Positions 1 to 13,410 of a stretch of DNA of 64,000 nucleotides are shown here, piece by piece; position 1 is the stretch's first letter; each line of letters opens with the position of its first letter. Below the pieces are notes generated by a model, which saw only the letters and a list, made by a program, of their open reading frames with translations, did no database searches and was not told the origin of the DNA. The position numbers and the translations under genes are program-made. The stretch comes from Blastocystis sp. Blastoise (lineage: Eukaryota; Sar; Bigyra; Opalinata; Blastocystidae): the NCBI GenBank assembly GCA_039096225.1, contig JBBPEB010000015.1:558001-622000 (forward strand), read 5' to 3'.

Positions 1-1171
1 ACATCTATAATAATTGTAATAATAACTTAGAATAAACATAATAACTTAATAATAACTTAGAATAAACATAATAACTTAATAATAACTTAGAATAAACATA
101 ATAACTTAATAACAACTTTATATAAACATAATAACTTAATAATAATAACATTAAAAATAATAATAAAGAATGTACTTCCTCCTTTTTGGTTGCATATATC
201 AAATAAAGTAGTTTCTAGTTCTTCTACTTGAATATGTTTATCATTAGTTTTATCTATAAGGAATTCACCTACACATTTATATAAATCTCTAAAGATAACA
301 AAAAGATTATTTACTATTATAAAAAATAGTATTAACAAATATATATACATAACTATTTATATACCTATTCAGAATACGATTCATAATATATTGGGCCTTC
401 TTCATATCTGGAGTTGTAGCATTCTTATTCATAATATCCTATAAACATATATATATATATGAAATAGCCAGAGATTGAGATTTAAATAAGAGTATACGCA
501 TATTCATATCGAAATAATATGAATAACAATAAAAAAAAAAATTATAAATCTATTAAGAACAATATATATATATATATATATATACATGATAAATCCAATC
601 TGTTGCTTGAACATAAACTTCAGGGTATTTATATATATCTGACAATTTATACTCTTGATCATTCTAAATAATAGTGTATAAAAATAGCATTATTATAATA
701 ATATAATAGATGACATATATATATATAATTATATAAATACATATTTGATTGTATATCCACCTTTTTCAGCATAAATAAGAACCTCAGTCAGCATAATCTC
801 AATAGACTTACATACTTTATGCTTTATATATATTTATTTTAATTATTATGAAAATAATATATACATAAATATAAATATAAATATAAATATAAATAAAAAT
901 TAATAAAAATAAAAATATAAATAAAAATTAATAAAAATTAATAAAAATAAAAATAAAAATAAAAATAAAAATAAAAATAAAAATAAAAATAAAAATAATA
1001 TAAAAGAACATACTTGATAAACACGTTTATGTAAAGATGCTCGACTATGGAAGAATTCATATATATCAAAAGCTGCTTTCTCTGCATAACAAATCTATAT
1101 AGATTATTATTATATATTTATTATATAAACAATATGTAATGTTAATAAGGGAAATAAAGGAGTATATAATG

Positions 1172-1215
<44 letters not shown>

Positions 1216-2669
1216 GCTTTATTAGAACGGTCGCGAACTCTGGAAGCTTCTATAATACGTGAAATAACCATGGGAGAAGGTATACCAAGCTATATATATA
1301 TATATATATAAATCATAGGCCTTTGTAATGAATGACAATATTCTTATATATATATACATAATAAGAATCTCGACTATAATAATCAAATTTATCAACATCA
1401 ATACCATTACTATATATATATATAAATTAAATAGAAAGAGAATATATAGTACCTTATACGAATATTCTAATATATACTTTTTATTAGCAACAATTTGATA
1501 CATATATTCTTTCCCTTTCATTCCCGTCCATTCCCAGCCATCAGGTGCTTCTTTAGGACTACCAAGGATCATCTCATAGATACAATGAATATCCTATATA
1601 TGTATATATATATTATGGATATAAAATGCAAAAAAACAAAATATAGACAACACTCTTAATATATATATACATTGAACCATGAATAAAATCAATTGTTATG
1701 AGTATACTTAAATAATTATAATAAACAATATATATATGAATCATGAATAAAATCAATTATTATGAGTATACTTAAATAATTATAATAAACAATATATATA
1801 TGAATCATGAATAAAATCAATTATTATGAGTATACTTAAATAATTAAAACAAATATATATATATACTTCAGCATATAAATCATAATTTTCAAAAAGAGGA
1901 AGTAAATTATATTTATCGATAATTAATTGTAATAACCGTGTAGACATGATTTCATGAGACCATCCTTCACCTTTATTCATTATTCTTAAAAACTGAGTAT
2001 CATATAAATGAGATTTTATACCATGACCTATTATATTTATATATAATGTATAAAAAAATTTTTAAAGATAATTAAAAAGAGTATAAAAAGAAAAGTAATA
2101 AATATCATCAAGAATACCAAGATCATGACACAATCCAGCAATAGAAACCATAAGAATATCTTTTTCTTGAATACATAATTCAGGTTGCTTCTTTTGAAAA
2201 TTCTCCATATACAATCGAGCTAAATAATAAACTCCAATGGAATGCTGAAATCTAAAAAACATTTTTTTTTTAAATATTAAAAATATACTTATATTATTTC
2301 TAATTCAAAATAATATATATAACGAAAATATAAATACCGATTGTGTGTAGCTCCTGGAAAAACATAACTAGCACCACCAAGCTGTTGTATATCACGTAAT
2401 CTCTGGAATTCAGGAGTATCTATAATCTTCCAACACAACGGATGAACAGTGATGAAACCTAATCAGTCATATTACTAAAAATATTATTATCTTTATATTT
2501 CTCACCATGAATAGGATCTAATACGGATTTAAACTCATCAACATGATTCTATAATCATTATTCATTACATTCATAAAATATCAATTACATGTTTAGGTGT
2601 CACAAGCATATCCTCATCTTCACTATCTGATGAAAAATTCTGCGATAAATATGTAAATGCAGTGGACAT
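1..2669 (-). CDS. SAMHD1: SAMHD1-like dNTP triphosphohydrolase (3' end outside window)
   Basis: Deoxynucleoside triphosphate triphosphohydrolase of the HD superfamily, which splits dNTPs to deoxynucleoside plus triphosphate. The start is the ATG at 2667-2669 ([14 protein letters not shown]). At least ten exons can be read leftward: [72 protein letters not shown] and [15 protein letters not shown]. The metal-binding H, HD and D of the HD domain are present, as are the D, Q and R of [11 protein letters not shown] that bind the allosteric nucleotide in the human enzyme. There is no N-terminal SAM domain, only about 30 acidic residues before the HD domain. The last visible exon ends near 176; positions 1-175 are AT-rich intron. 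The next gene is divergent. Family assignment is firm; exon edges are predicted. Confidence 0.93.
18..148. repeat. 30-bp tandem repeat in SAMHD1 intron
   Basis: About four head-to-tail copies of a 30-bp AT-rich unit built around AATAACTTAGAATAAACATA. It lies beyond the last visible SAMHD1 exon, so most likely in an intron. Open reading frames across it are by-products of the period being a multiple of three. Confidence 0.85.
868..1000. repeat. ATAAAA-type simple repeat in SAMHD1 intron
   Basis: Run of ATAAAA/TAAATA hexamers with small phase shifts, lying in the intron between the exon coding [12 protein letters not shown] and the exon starting HKVCKSIE. No coding signal. Confidence 0.85.
1674..1858. 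repeat. 64-bp tandem repeat, three copies, in SAMHD1 intron
   Basis: Three nearly identical 64-bp units begin at 1674, 1738 and 1802 (each starts GAA(C/T)CATGAATAAAATCAA). They fill the intron between the exon ending YDLYAE and the exon starting DIHCIYEM. Only a few substitutions separate the copies, so the expansion is recent. Confidence 0.9.
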
Positions 2670-4006
2670 TGTCAAAAATACTTTTTGTAAAAAAATTCCG
2701 CGAAAGTTTTTAAAATTTGTTCGAAAAGTGGTATTTTTCTTTGATTGTATGAATTCTTTCTTAAACAATATAGTTTCATTGATTCACAAAAATATCGTTA
2801 TGTTAAATGGATAAAAAATACGGAGTAATTCGATACATGAAGAAAAAAAATAGGAATAAAGAAAATAATTTAAAAGAAATCTATTTTCAAATTCATTCAC
2901 TCTATCTTTTTAATTATATGAATAAAAAACGCTTTTATCATTTCCTATCGTTGCTTATTTCATAAGACTGTTTCGAGGCACATTATCATCAAAATTACCA
3001 TTGAACCTCATAGGAAGGAAAACATATGAATGCTCTATGATACCGAAATTTATACCACTGTTCAGACAACATAGAAATCTTGTTTCTTTCAAAAAAAAAT
3101 TTATGATTTCCAAAATGAATTCAGAAAGATAATTATCAAATAATAAAATTTTGCAACTCACCTATAGTTGTGCTTCTACATGATATAAAAAATATCAAAT
3201 CATTATAGATCAGAATAGTAATAATACGTGATTGTCTAGGAAACTTTTCTAACGCTGTTTAAACTACATGTCAATGTTTACGAGCACCTGAGAAAAGTGA
3301 AACATATTATAAAGAAGAAAGCATAAAAAGGTGCATACGAATGACACAAATCATAAAAATCCATGTAGATGATACGCTCGTATTAACATGGTTATTTTCT
3401 ACAAAGTGGCCTTACTCGCCTGTCCTTTTTTTAAAGAAACTGTTCAGATTATTGGTAGAGGTTCTGCTGACAAAACCGTCGTAATACTCTAGTCTCATCG
3501 AAATACTATTATAAACAAAATGATTGGTGTTTCATTTATCCAATAAAAAGTGGAGTTTAGATAAGTTGTTTTCCATTGATTGGATTGTTTTTTTATTTCA
3601 AATCATTCTGAACACACTTGTTTTACAAAACATGCTTTCGTTTTGAATGAGAAATGTGTATAAAGATGTTAAAAGATTTCATTCTCATAAGGATTTGTGC
3701 CTGATAGTCTAATAGTTATTTAAATAACATAACTATTGTCTGTTTGTTTCATTAATGAACTGATAAAGAAGTATTATATCTTTTAGACAAGAATGAATTC
3801 GGACACACAATAAATTTTCAGCCAATCATTTCTTAACATAAACAACTAGATTCCCATGGGGAATACAGATTAATCTCTAAAAAAAAGTGACTCTATTCTT
3901 TCCATTTTCATTAGCCAACATTCTCTTTGGAAAATGGATGGTGAGAGCATAAGAAACGGCATTCCCAACCACATTAAAACACATTTTATTTTTTGTTTCT
4001 ATTGAG
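2670..4006. other. Intergenic, divergent promoter region
   Basis: 1.3 kb between two divergent genes (SAMHD1 to the left, surface protein to the right). It is richer in sequence complexity and GC than introns of the window, without TA runs. I see no convincing coding exon. Short minus-strand frames (for example 2955-3161) have no recognisable motif. Promoters of both flanking genes must lie here, but I cannot define a core element. Confidence 0.5.
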
Positions 4007-7000
4007 ATGAAACTTACTTCTTTATTTGTTTGTCTTCTCTTAATTGTCAAGGGTATGATATGAATTGAGTCAATATCTAATTTATTCATAGTTCTTGCTG
4101 ATTGCGAAGCGAACCAATTTCCTCTTGTTTTTGTAAAGACTTTTAGTACTTCTGCTGCTGAAGAAAGTTTCAAAGTATCACTTGCTAGTGATCTTGAAAC
4201 TTCTCTTTATACGTTTACAGCTACTAATTCTGATAATAGTCAAACTAGAAAATATGATGCTTGTTTAGCTAATGGTAACTATGTCATCACTCTTCTTGAT
4301 AGTTATGGTGATGGTTGGGGTACTTCATCAGTATCTGCTACTGTTTTACTTAAATATAAAGATGTTACTGTTGATACTTTCTTTATGCCATATAAAAGTG
4401 GTCGTACTTATCTTACAGATTCTCATGAATTTACTTTAAGTATTGGTCTTTTATCTGGTTGGAAATATACTTCTAATCCTCAAACTAATTCTGCTTGGAC
4501 TGAAGCTGCTTTTGTTGATAGTCAATGGACTAGTGGTGAAGTTGCTGCTATGCCTGATTTCTCTAGTGTCACCCGTTATTATAGAAATACTATTTTTGTT
4601 GCTGATGATGCTACTCTTATTGATTTAGGTGTTTTCGTTAAGACTGATGCTGGTATTATTATTTATGTCAATGGATTAGAAAAATACCGTTATAAGATGC
4701 CTAGGTATTTATTTATTTTTTATTTTTTTTTTTGTTTATTTTATTTATTTTATTCAATTCATTTATTTTATTTATTTTATTTATTATATATATTTTATTT
4801 ATTGTATTCATTATATTATAGTGGTGCTGTTACTTCTACTACTAGTTCTACTGGTGTAGCTGATGCTACTGCTGCTATTAAAGGGTATTTATAAATTTTT
4901 TATCTATATATATATAATAATTTTCTATTTAGTGTTACTCTCTATAAATCTTCTTTAATTGTTGGCTCTTCAAATCAAATTGCTATTGAAATCCATCAAT
5001 ATTCTACTGAAACTACCCATGCTGATGCTTTTGATACTAGTATTTTCTTCCATAAAGCTGCTTCCAATAGTATGTTTTTATTAGTATTGTTATTGTCATC
5101 AAATATTTTTCATATACATTATTTAATTATATATTAACATTAAGAATATTTAGATTGTTATATAATGTATATATTTATATAGAATGTTTCGCTCATTTAA
5201 CAGTTGATGGTGTTGCTACTTCTCAACATAGTGCTTATAGTACTTCTTATGGTGCCATTAAAGCTTTTGATTGGTCTGAAGGTACTATGTTCTATACTGC
5301 CAATTCTCCTTCTTCAATTTCTTATACTTTCAATTATAACTCTTTTGTGTATGTAAACACTTATTCTATCACTTCTGCTTCTACTTCTTCTTATGGTTAT
5401 CCTAAATCTTGGACTCTTTATGGTAGTCGTGATGGTGGTAATACTTGGTTCTATCTAGATGATCAAACTAACTCTGGATTCTCTACTTATAAAGTCTCAA
5501 AGACTTATTATATTAATACCAATAGTCTTGCTTTCAATAGCTTTAAATTTGATATCAGTATGTATATTAACTTTTTATTAGTGTTCATCATATATATATT
5601 CATTATTATTTTATATATTTATTTTTTATTAGTGTTCGTCATATATATATATTAATCATTATTTTATATTTATAATATAATTATCTCATCTATATAGCTG
5701 CTAATACTATTTCTGGTAAGAGTTCCGTTGGTGATATCAACTTACAAGCTTGTAATATTCCTATTAGTGTTCCTTCTTTTGGATACTCTGTCACTTCTAT
5801 TAATACTCAATTAGGTTCTCAAGATTTAAATCTTAAGCCTGCTGTTGGTTATATGAATTATGCTGTTACTCCTGATTTTGTTTCTGGTGTTACTTTAGAT
5901 CCTAATACAGGTATTATTTCAGGTAGTCCTAATGGCTCCGTTAATCAAATCTATCATATTACTGCTACAAATCCTATTGATGGTCAAACTGTATCTACTG
6001 ATATTACATTAGTAGTTACTCCTTGTAGTCAACCTACTTATCAACCTATTGTTCTTCTTAAAACTAACAAAGGATCTGCTACTCAAGAAAAATTCACTAT
6101 TAAGGATTCTACAAATACTACTGTCTTTGATTCTGACTATGGTATTAATTCTTCAGATGAAACATTCAATCTTTGTGCACCTGCTGATCTCTTAACTATT
6201 GAATTATTTGATACAAATAATAATGGTTGGACTAGTAATTCTTATTTATATGTCAAACTTCGAGTAGGTAATGATTTAGTTACTCAAGGTCGTTTCAATT
6301 TATTTGAAAAGAGTTATGGTATTTATACTGTTGATCTTCGTCTTCCTATTTATTATGGATCTCATTCTTGGAAATATGTTAAAGGATCTGTTCCTAATAA
6401 TTGGTATATGAGTACTTTTGTTCCTTCTAATTGGGCTACCTTAGGTGAAACTGCTCCTTCTAATGATGCTAAGCTTTGGTTATTTAGAAATACGTTCTCT
6501 ATTGCTAATATTACTAGTTACCATAGTTTTACAGTCAATCTTAGAGCTTTATCTGGTTATGTTATATATATTAATGATCAAGAATTATATAGATATAATC
6601 TTCCTGCTGGTCCTATTAGTATAGCTACTGAACCTACTGGAAGTGAATCTTCTATTTCTATGTTTACTATTAGTGCTCCTACTTCTTTATTAAAGGTAGG
6701 TACTCCTAATACTATTGCTATTGGTCTTGTCAATATGGAAACTCTTAGCACTATAGATTTCGATTGTTTTATTCAATTAGATAAAAACTCTGTTTCTTTA
6801 ACACGTTCTTTTGATGTTTCTGCTACCTCTACTGGTGTTTTTGATAATTCTCAATATACTTATTGGAGTACTAATACTCCTAAAGATACTGAATTATCTA
6901 TTAGTGCTTCTTTTAATAACCATCGTGCAGAATTTATTAATAAATATTGTATTATTAATTATAGTTCTGGTCATTTATATGATCCTAGTTCTTTTAGTAT

Positions 7001-9350
7001 AGATGCATCTGATAATGGTGAAACTTGGACTCCTTTAGATCGTGAAGATAATGTTATGTTTGATTCAAGTAAACAAAGAAAATGTTTCTATTTAACTTTA
7101 AATACTAAACCTTGGAATCAATATAAATTACGTTTATATAAATCATATAATGGTTTAGAAAAATATTATTATAGTATTATGGAAGTAGAATTATTAACTG
7201 AAGATATTAGTCAATTAATTGTTCCTGAATTTTATATGACTCCTTCTTATATCGAAGCTTATCAAGGTGTTGAATTCCCTACTATGATTGAATCTCATGA
7301 TGTATATAGAGATTATACTATTACTCCTGCTCTTCCTTCTGGTCTTGAATTAGATACTACAAATGGTAATATTCGTGGTAATACCGTTGAAGTCTTTAAT
7401 AATACTTATACTTTAACTGCTAAGGATCATTTAAGACGTAGTCATACAACTACTATTCGTATTGCTACAGTTAATTGTAATACTCCTAATCTTCTTTTAA
7501 CTTTACAATTCTCAGGTACTGCTACTGGTGATGAAATGGGTTTCTATCTTTATAATCTTAATTATACTCAAACTATTGATTATCGTAATAATCTTATTAA
7601 GAGTGATAATATTCTTTTCCATTATTGTATACCTGTAGGTGTATATAACTTACAACTTAGTGATTCTGGTTATAATGGTTGGGATGGTGGTAGTTATAAA
7701 GCTTTAATTGATCAAACATCTGTTATTTCTAGTGGTACTCTTAAGAATAATGAAGGATATAAAACTATTCTTTTGAATCTTGGTTATTTAGTTAAACCTG
7801 GTACTCATAGTTGGTATTATTCAAATCAAAATGAAAATATACCTGCTAATTGGTATACTGCTACTACAGATACAAATAGATGGTCTAGTGCTTTAACAAA
7901 TAAAATACCTTCCAGTACTACTATTACTCAATATTATAAAACATTTGTTAATGTTGAAAATAGTCTTGCTCAACGTTTTTCTGTCGTTGAATTTAGTGTG
8001 AAATTCCGTTGTGGTTGTCGTTTATTTGTTAATGGCAAAGAAGTCAAGAGATATAATATGGATATACCTGATGAACAAGAAATTTCTAAGAATACTTTAG
8101 CTACTTCTTCTTTCAATATTATACAATGGGTTCAACATTCTGAATCTGGTCAATTTGGTTCTTTCCATGATGGTGTTAATGTTATTGGTGTTGAATTACA
8201 TAAATGTACTGCTACTGGTGTTGCTGATGCTTTTGATTTCTCTGTTCGTTTTGCTGAAGGTGAATCCAATCGTCTTGCTGCTGGTGATTTTACTGTTTTT
8301 GGAGATATTATGAATGATTGGTCTTATTATCCTGCTAAGAATCTTTTTGATGATGATTATTATACTACTGCTGAATCAGGTCCTCGTTGTGTTGGTGCTA
8401 CTTATGGTATTCAATTCAATAATAATAAAGCTGATTATGTTAATGGTTATCGTGTCACTACTGTAAGTCGTTGTAATTACCGTAATCCTACTGGTTGGGT
8501 TGTATATGGTTCAAATGATATGAAGAAATGGGATGTATTACACAGTGTTAATGATCTCTATACTTATTATAATCCTGCTATTTATAATTATGAATTTATT
8601 ACAACAAATAGTTATAATGCTTTTAAGTTTGAAGTTACTTCTTGTTATAATACTCCTGTTGATTCTATGGAATATTCTAATTGTTATTATGCTAATGATT
8701 TCTCTAGTTATGATGGTAGTTGGGGTTTCCATTTAGGTGATTTCGTATTTACAACTAAGAAATTAGGTAATACTTGTGATCGTGTTGATGGATATACTGC
8801 TGCTGTCAATAATGGATATGCTACTAAGGAATGTGATCTTTATTATGCTGGTAAATTACAAAGAAAATGTACTGATGGTGTTTTAGGACCTGTTCAAGAT
8901 TATTGTACTCCTGATGTTCCTGCTTCTATTAGCTATTCCAAGAAAGTTAGTTCTTTTACTGTAGGTAAGACCATTGTTCCTTTAGTTGCTACTGTTGCTG
9001 GCGCTGAATATACTTGTACAATTGAACCTGAATTACCTATTGGTATGATGTTTGATACAGAAACGGGTAGTATTTCTGGTACTCCTAATAATGAATTAGA
9101 AGCTTCTTCCTATTATATTACTTGTAGTAATAGTGCTGGTGAAGTTTCGACTGAAATTATTTTCTCTGTTGTTCAAGGTGAATCTCTTCCTATTGTAGAA
9201 TATATTATTGTTGGAGTATTCATTATTCTTGCTGCTTTAGTATTAATTCTTATTATCGTTAAGAGAACATCTTCTGCTCAAAGTAAGAGAAAGATTCAAA
9301 CCTCTAAGAAGAATTCTAGTACTATGGAATCCAAACCTGTTGTTGTTTAA
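4007..9350 (+). CDS. Large type I cell-surface protein: three tandem F5/8C + He_PIG modules
   Basis: Predicted 1,628-residue membrane protein. Six exons: 4007-4052, 4092-4704, 4822-4884, 4933-5069, 5183-5557, 5698-9350; all junctions keep frame. It starts with a signal peptide (MKLTSLFVCLLLIV, cleavage after VLA). Three related modules follow. Each has a Cys-containing stretch ending near a DGW or NNGW motif, a segment starting HSWKY or HSWYY, a discoidin-like F5/8 type C domain (about 287-411, 782-909, 1272-1432) and an Ig-like He_PIG domain (about 442-519, 920-1002, 1489-1570, with GxISGxP motifs). A Cys-rich stretch at 1434-1487 precedes the last He_PIG. One transmembrane helix (about 1575-1602) and a short basic tail end the protein. 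F5/8C and He_PIG folds usually bind carbohydrate or act as adhesion modules, so a surface-adhesion role is inferred. The ligand is unknown. Confidence 0.85.
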
Positions 9351-9751
9351 GCTACTTGATTCTTTCTATATTATATTTGTTTTTATTTATTTAAATAATT
9401 ATCTCCTAGTTTTTATTTATTTTTCTTTAATTATAGAATATCAATATTGTTACAAACATTCAAAAATACTTTTTTTGTTTATTTTTGTTACCTTATTTGT
9501 TTGAAATACTTGATATTCAACAAGGATCATCTTTATATATACTTAGTAATTTGTTTTTAAATAGGTTCTTTTCGACATATGCGTTTTGTTTGTTTTTTTT
9601 TTAAATTATTAAAAAATAAAATTTTACATAAATTTTTAATAAACTAAAAAAGTCATAAAACGAAAAATATATTTTTTTTCAATTTTTTAAAACTATTTGT
9701 TCAGGTATATTCTTAATATATTCTTTTATATGTAACTCAATATTCATACAT
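9351..9751. other. Intergenic, T-rich
   Basis: About 400 bases between two genes in the same direction, with several T runs and A/T-rich words. It presumably holds the 3' UTR of the surface protein gene and the promoter of the next. No coding or RNA signal was seen. Confidence 0.5.
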
Positions 9752-11626
9752 ATGATTTATAGGATGGAGATTGATATAACACAAGAAACTAATGATAAGA
9801 CATTTTTTTATTTCTCAAAAGATTATGGAAATGAAGAATTTAAACTTATTGAGTTGAACAAAGATTATATATCTGATTATGAGAAAGGAGAAAAGTATTT
9901 TTATAGAATTCATAATATCATTATGGATATTCTAGATTATATATAAAAGGAACAACCTCTTCAAAGGCTACATTATGCTCTTCATCAAGAAGGTATGAAT
10001 AACTAACGTTTTAAATAAGTCATTAGGAGAATTATTTATATATAGTTCTGTTCTTCAATCAGTTTCAACATCAAATACTGTATTAATATGTGAGGACAAC
10101 AGTAAAGAATCGTATTTATTCTTTAATATAATTTAATTATTTTAATTTTATTTAAAAAAACAATATATAAATAGCTCAAATGATATAGTCGTACATGGAA
10201 AAGTTGGCTATCAAATTGAAGTATATTCACTATTGAGATTCTTTTTAAAATCGATATTTTTGTTCAAGATATTTTATTTTTAAATCAAAATTTATAGTTA
10301 GTAACGAATCCCATGGACCCATCCGCTTTATATTCTTCTTTAAATTCTTATAAAGAGGGAAATGTAAATACAATTTTTATATACTATAATTTATAAATTA
10401 ATATTTATTTATATATAATTGAATTGTTATATTATAGGGAAAATCAATACAGGAATTATGGTATAATTCTATATATAGTGAGAAAGAAATTGAAGAATTT
10501 TTGAAAAGTAGTTTTCATTGCGTTTGTAATTCGAATAGTATATATAGATTATTATTAATATATTTACTTATATATAGAGGAATGGTATTCGATAAATAAT
10601 AATGATTTATATCAATATATATCAATAATAACTACATATATATTGAATAATGATTTAAATATCAATTCATTTTCAAAAGAAACTATTCTCCAAAATATTC
10701 AAGATCCTTATCCTTTTATGATTGTATATGCTTATATATATATATGTAATTACTCATAGTATTCAATATTTCTTCTTTTTATTTTTATATTCTTTTCGAG
10801 TTTATATATAATTATATATAATTATATATAATTATATATAGGAGCATGTATTATCTATATATACGAAAGAGAATGAGAATGGTACTTGGTCATTCAAACA
10901 AGGATTATTAACCACGGAAATAGCTCGTCATATCTTTTTAACTGAAGGAGAATGGATACCCACGACGGAATATATACAATTATTACAAGCAGAACTCCCT
11001 GCTGGTATATATATATAGAATTATTAGATATAAATAGTAATAAAATATATAATAATATATAATATATAATAATAATAATAATAATATATAATATATAATA
11101 ATAATACTATATATATAGAGTATACACTTGATTTATCGATTTTATCTTCTTTATGTATATTGGAATCTCAAAATGGTGTAGTTGGATATCATTATATAGA
11201 TATGTACGCTCTTCCTGTCGATCCAAAAGAACGATATAAACATTTATTTTCAATTAAATCCGAATGGTCTAATGAAGAATTACAATACTTTATTAAGTAT
11301 ATATTTTTTAGTATAATATTATTTTATATATATCTTCATATATTATAATATATATTGTTTTATTATACTTTTATTTTTCTTATTTATATACTATATATTT
11401 AAAAAGTATTATGCTATAATTTACATCATATTGTGTAGTCTAAATATATACTATATATAACAAAATGAAGAATTATTTATATGATTATTATAATCTATAT
11501 ATATATAGTGATTTAGAAAAGTGGGGATATGGTAAGTTGCATGATTTAAATATACAATTCTGTAGAGAGGTGAATAAGAAGAATAATGATGGAACTTATT
11601 TGAAAGTACTTGTTCTTAAGCGATAA
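9752..11626 (+). CDS. DSCC1: DSCC1/DCC1-like sister chromatid cohesion protein
   Basis: Subunit of the alternative clamp loader CTF18-RFC (with CTF8), which loads PCNA and supports sister-chromatid cohesion in the nucleus. About ten short exons. The N-terminus reads EFKLIELNKDYISDYEKGEK, then after a 41-bp intron LYIKGTTSSKATLCSSSR and, after the next, SVSTSNTVLICED. This matches the family pattern of FxLLEL, IKG, AxLCT and TSNxLLL. Later exons give NPMDPSALYSSLNSYKEG, then near the C-terminus DPKERYKHLFSIKSEWS, typical of the DCC1 winged-helix tail. The stop is at 11624-11626. Start could be 9752 or the in-frame ATG at 9764. It is convergent with TTC1, with only 210 bp between stops. Confidence 0.8.
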
Positions 11627-11836
11627 ATTCAACTATTTTTAGTCTTTGTAGTATATATAAAAAAATGTGTGTTTGCTATTTGTTTTGTTTGAATTCTATA
11701 TATTATTATAAGTCAAATAAAAAAAGTTGATAATCTATACAATTAAATATATAAGTACAACAAAACAATAGAAAATAAAATAAAAATATAATAGAAGAAT
11801 ATTATTTATTCTATTATATACATAAAATATATATTA

Positions 11837-12219
11837 TTATTGTTGAAATTTAATATTATAGCCTCCGGTCTTAGGATCTTGTTCCATTTTAAAATTATCT
11901 AAACTCATTCCAAATTTACCTAATATTTTATTTCCAAATCCTTTTAATTTTGATAACATTTCTTCTTTTAGTTTTTCATTTCGTTCATTAATTTTCTTAT
12001 CTAAAGCTTCTTTCTTTAGTCTATATTCACGAAGAGAAGGGTCAAGCTCTAATATCTTTGCATAATCTATATGGTATTTTATATATTATTATTTGATATA
12101 TATATTATTTGATATATAAACTATATTATAATAAAAGCATATTATATATACCTGCTTGTAATTCATCTAATTTGTCTAGTTTTTCATAACATGTTGCTCG
12201 TCGAATATAAGCCTGGAAT

Positions 12220-12251
<32 letters not shown>

Positions 12252-12283
12252 AATAAATAAATAAATAATATAAATAAATAATA

Positions 12284-12330
<47 letters not shown>

Positions 12331-12887
12331 AAATAAATAAATAATATTATAAATACTTTAATATAATTGGGTTGCTTTTCAATAGCTTGATCGCAATCTT
12401 TACATGCTTCTTCATATTGATTCTACAATTAATTAATTATAGAATAATAAAAATGATTAATTTCTATTATATATATAAACTAAATATATACAAGTTCAAT
12501 TTCAGCAGCTGCTCTATTTGCATAGAAAATTGACTAAAATACAAAAACTATGATCAATTCTTTATAAAATATACTATATCCTTTTTATATTCTTCCAGAT
12601 CTGGACAAGCCTCAAGGGCAGATGAATAACATGAAATTGAGTCATTATAACGACCTTCCTTGAAATGACTATGGAAAAGAAATTGTCTTGTAAACATATT
12701 ATTATATAAAATAATAATACGCATTTCCTTCATTCTTATGCTCAAGGGCTTCATTATAATCTCTTTCAGAATGAACAATAATTTCAGGAATATCTTCCTC
12801 TTTTTCTTCTTCATTTTCTTTCTTTTCTTCAGACTCCTCTACAGTCTCAGGAACATCTACAAATTCTTCTTCTTGATTGCTTTCCAT
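11837..12887 (-). CDS. TTC1: TTC1-like tetratricopeptide repeat protein
   Basis: TPR co-chaperone-type protein. In animals TTC1 binds Hsp90/Hsp70 and signalling proteins in the cytosol. It starts with MESNQEEEFVDVPETVEE and a glutamate-rich leader. Three TPR motifs are spread over small exons: GNAHFKEGRYNDSISCYSSAL, IFYANRAAAEIELNQYEEA, and YIKAYIRRATCYEKLDKLDE. The C-terminus KKINERNEKLKEEMLSKLKG, then GKFGMSLDNFKMEQDPKTGG, is the diagnostic TTC1 tail. An intron at about 12220-12350 is filled with AATA repeats. It is divergent from the TOG gene. Confidence 0.9.
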
Positions 12888-13410
12888 CACGTATATGAAC
12901 AATTTAATAAGAATTCAAAAAAGAAAATTCCTTCGAACTGAAATGCAGCTGACATTCGTTGAAAAAATTGTTCTTCCTTTTTCATATTTCTATTCCGTAA
13001 TCAACCACCCAAACTCTTTTTTATATTCTAAAAACTCTTCATGGAAAGTATGAAGAATCAAATAGATATTTTAATCTTATTGTCATAAACAATTAAATAT
13101 GGTATACATTATAAAACATATATTATAACAAACATATAAGCTTGTAAAAGTCACTTAAGTAATTTCATAATGTTTTCTGTCAATTATTTATGATAATTTG
13201 TGAGTGACTACCACCATAATTGCTCAAAAACTATCTAAACAATTTCTAAATTCCTTAGTACTATTATTTAATTGAATTGAGCATATTTAATAGAGGTAAA
13301 TGTATTTGAGTATACCCATAAATGGTAATACAATATTTCTCAAATTTTTGTGGGAAAAATGTCATTATCGTTATGTTTTATAAACTCTTTCTACGTTAGC
13401 AACGCACCTC
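12888..13410. other. Intergenic, divergent promoter region
   Basis: 523 bases between the start codons of TTC1 and the TOG protein. It is AT-rich but not repetitive, and no coding signal is visible. It must hold both promoters; I could not define elements. Confidence 0.5.

Noticed and set aside
3877-4173. 98-residue minus-strand frame
   Set aside because: It overlaps the signal-peptide exon, first intron and second exon of the surface protein, which have better evidence; no motif of its own.
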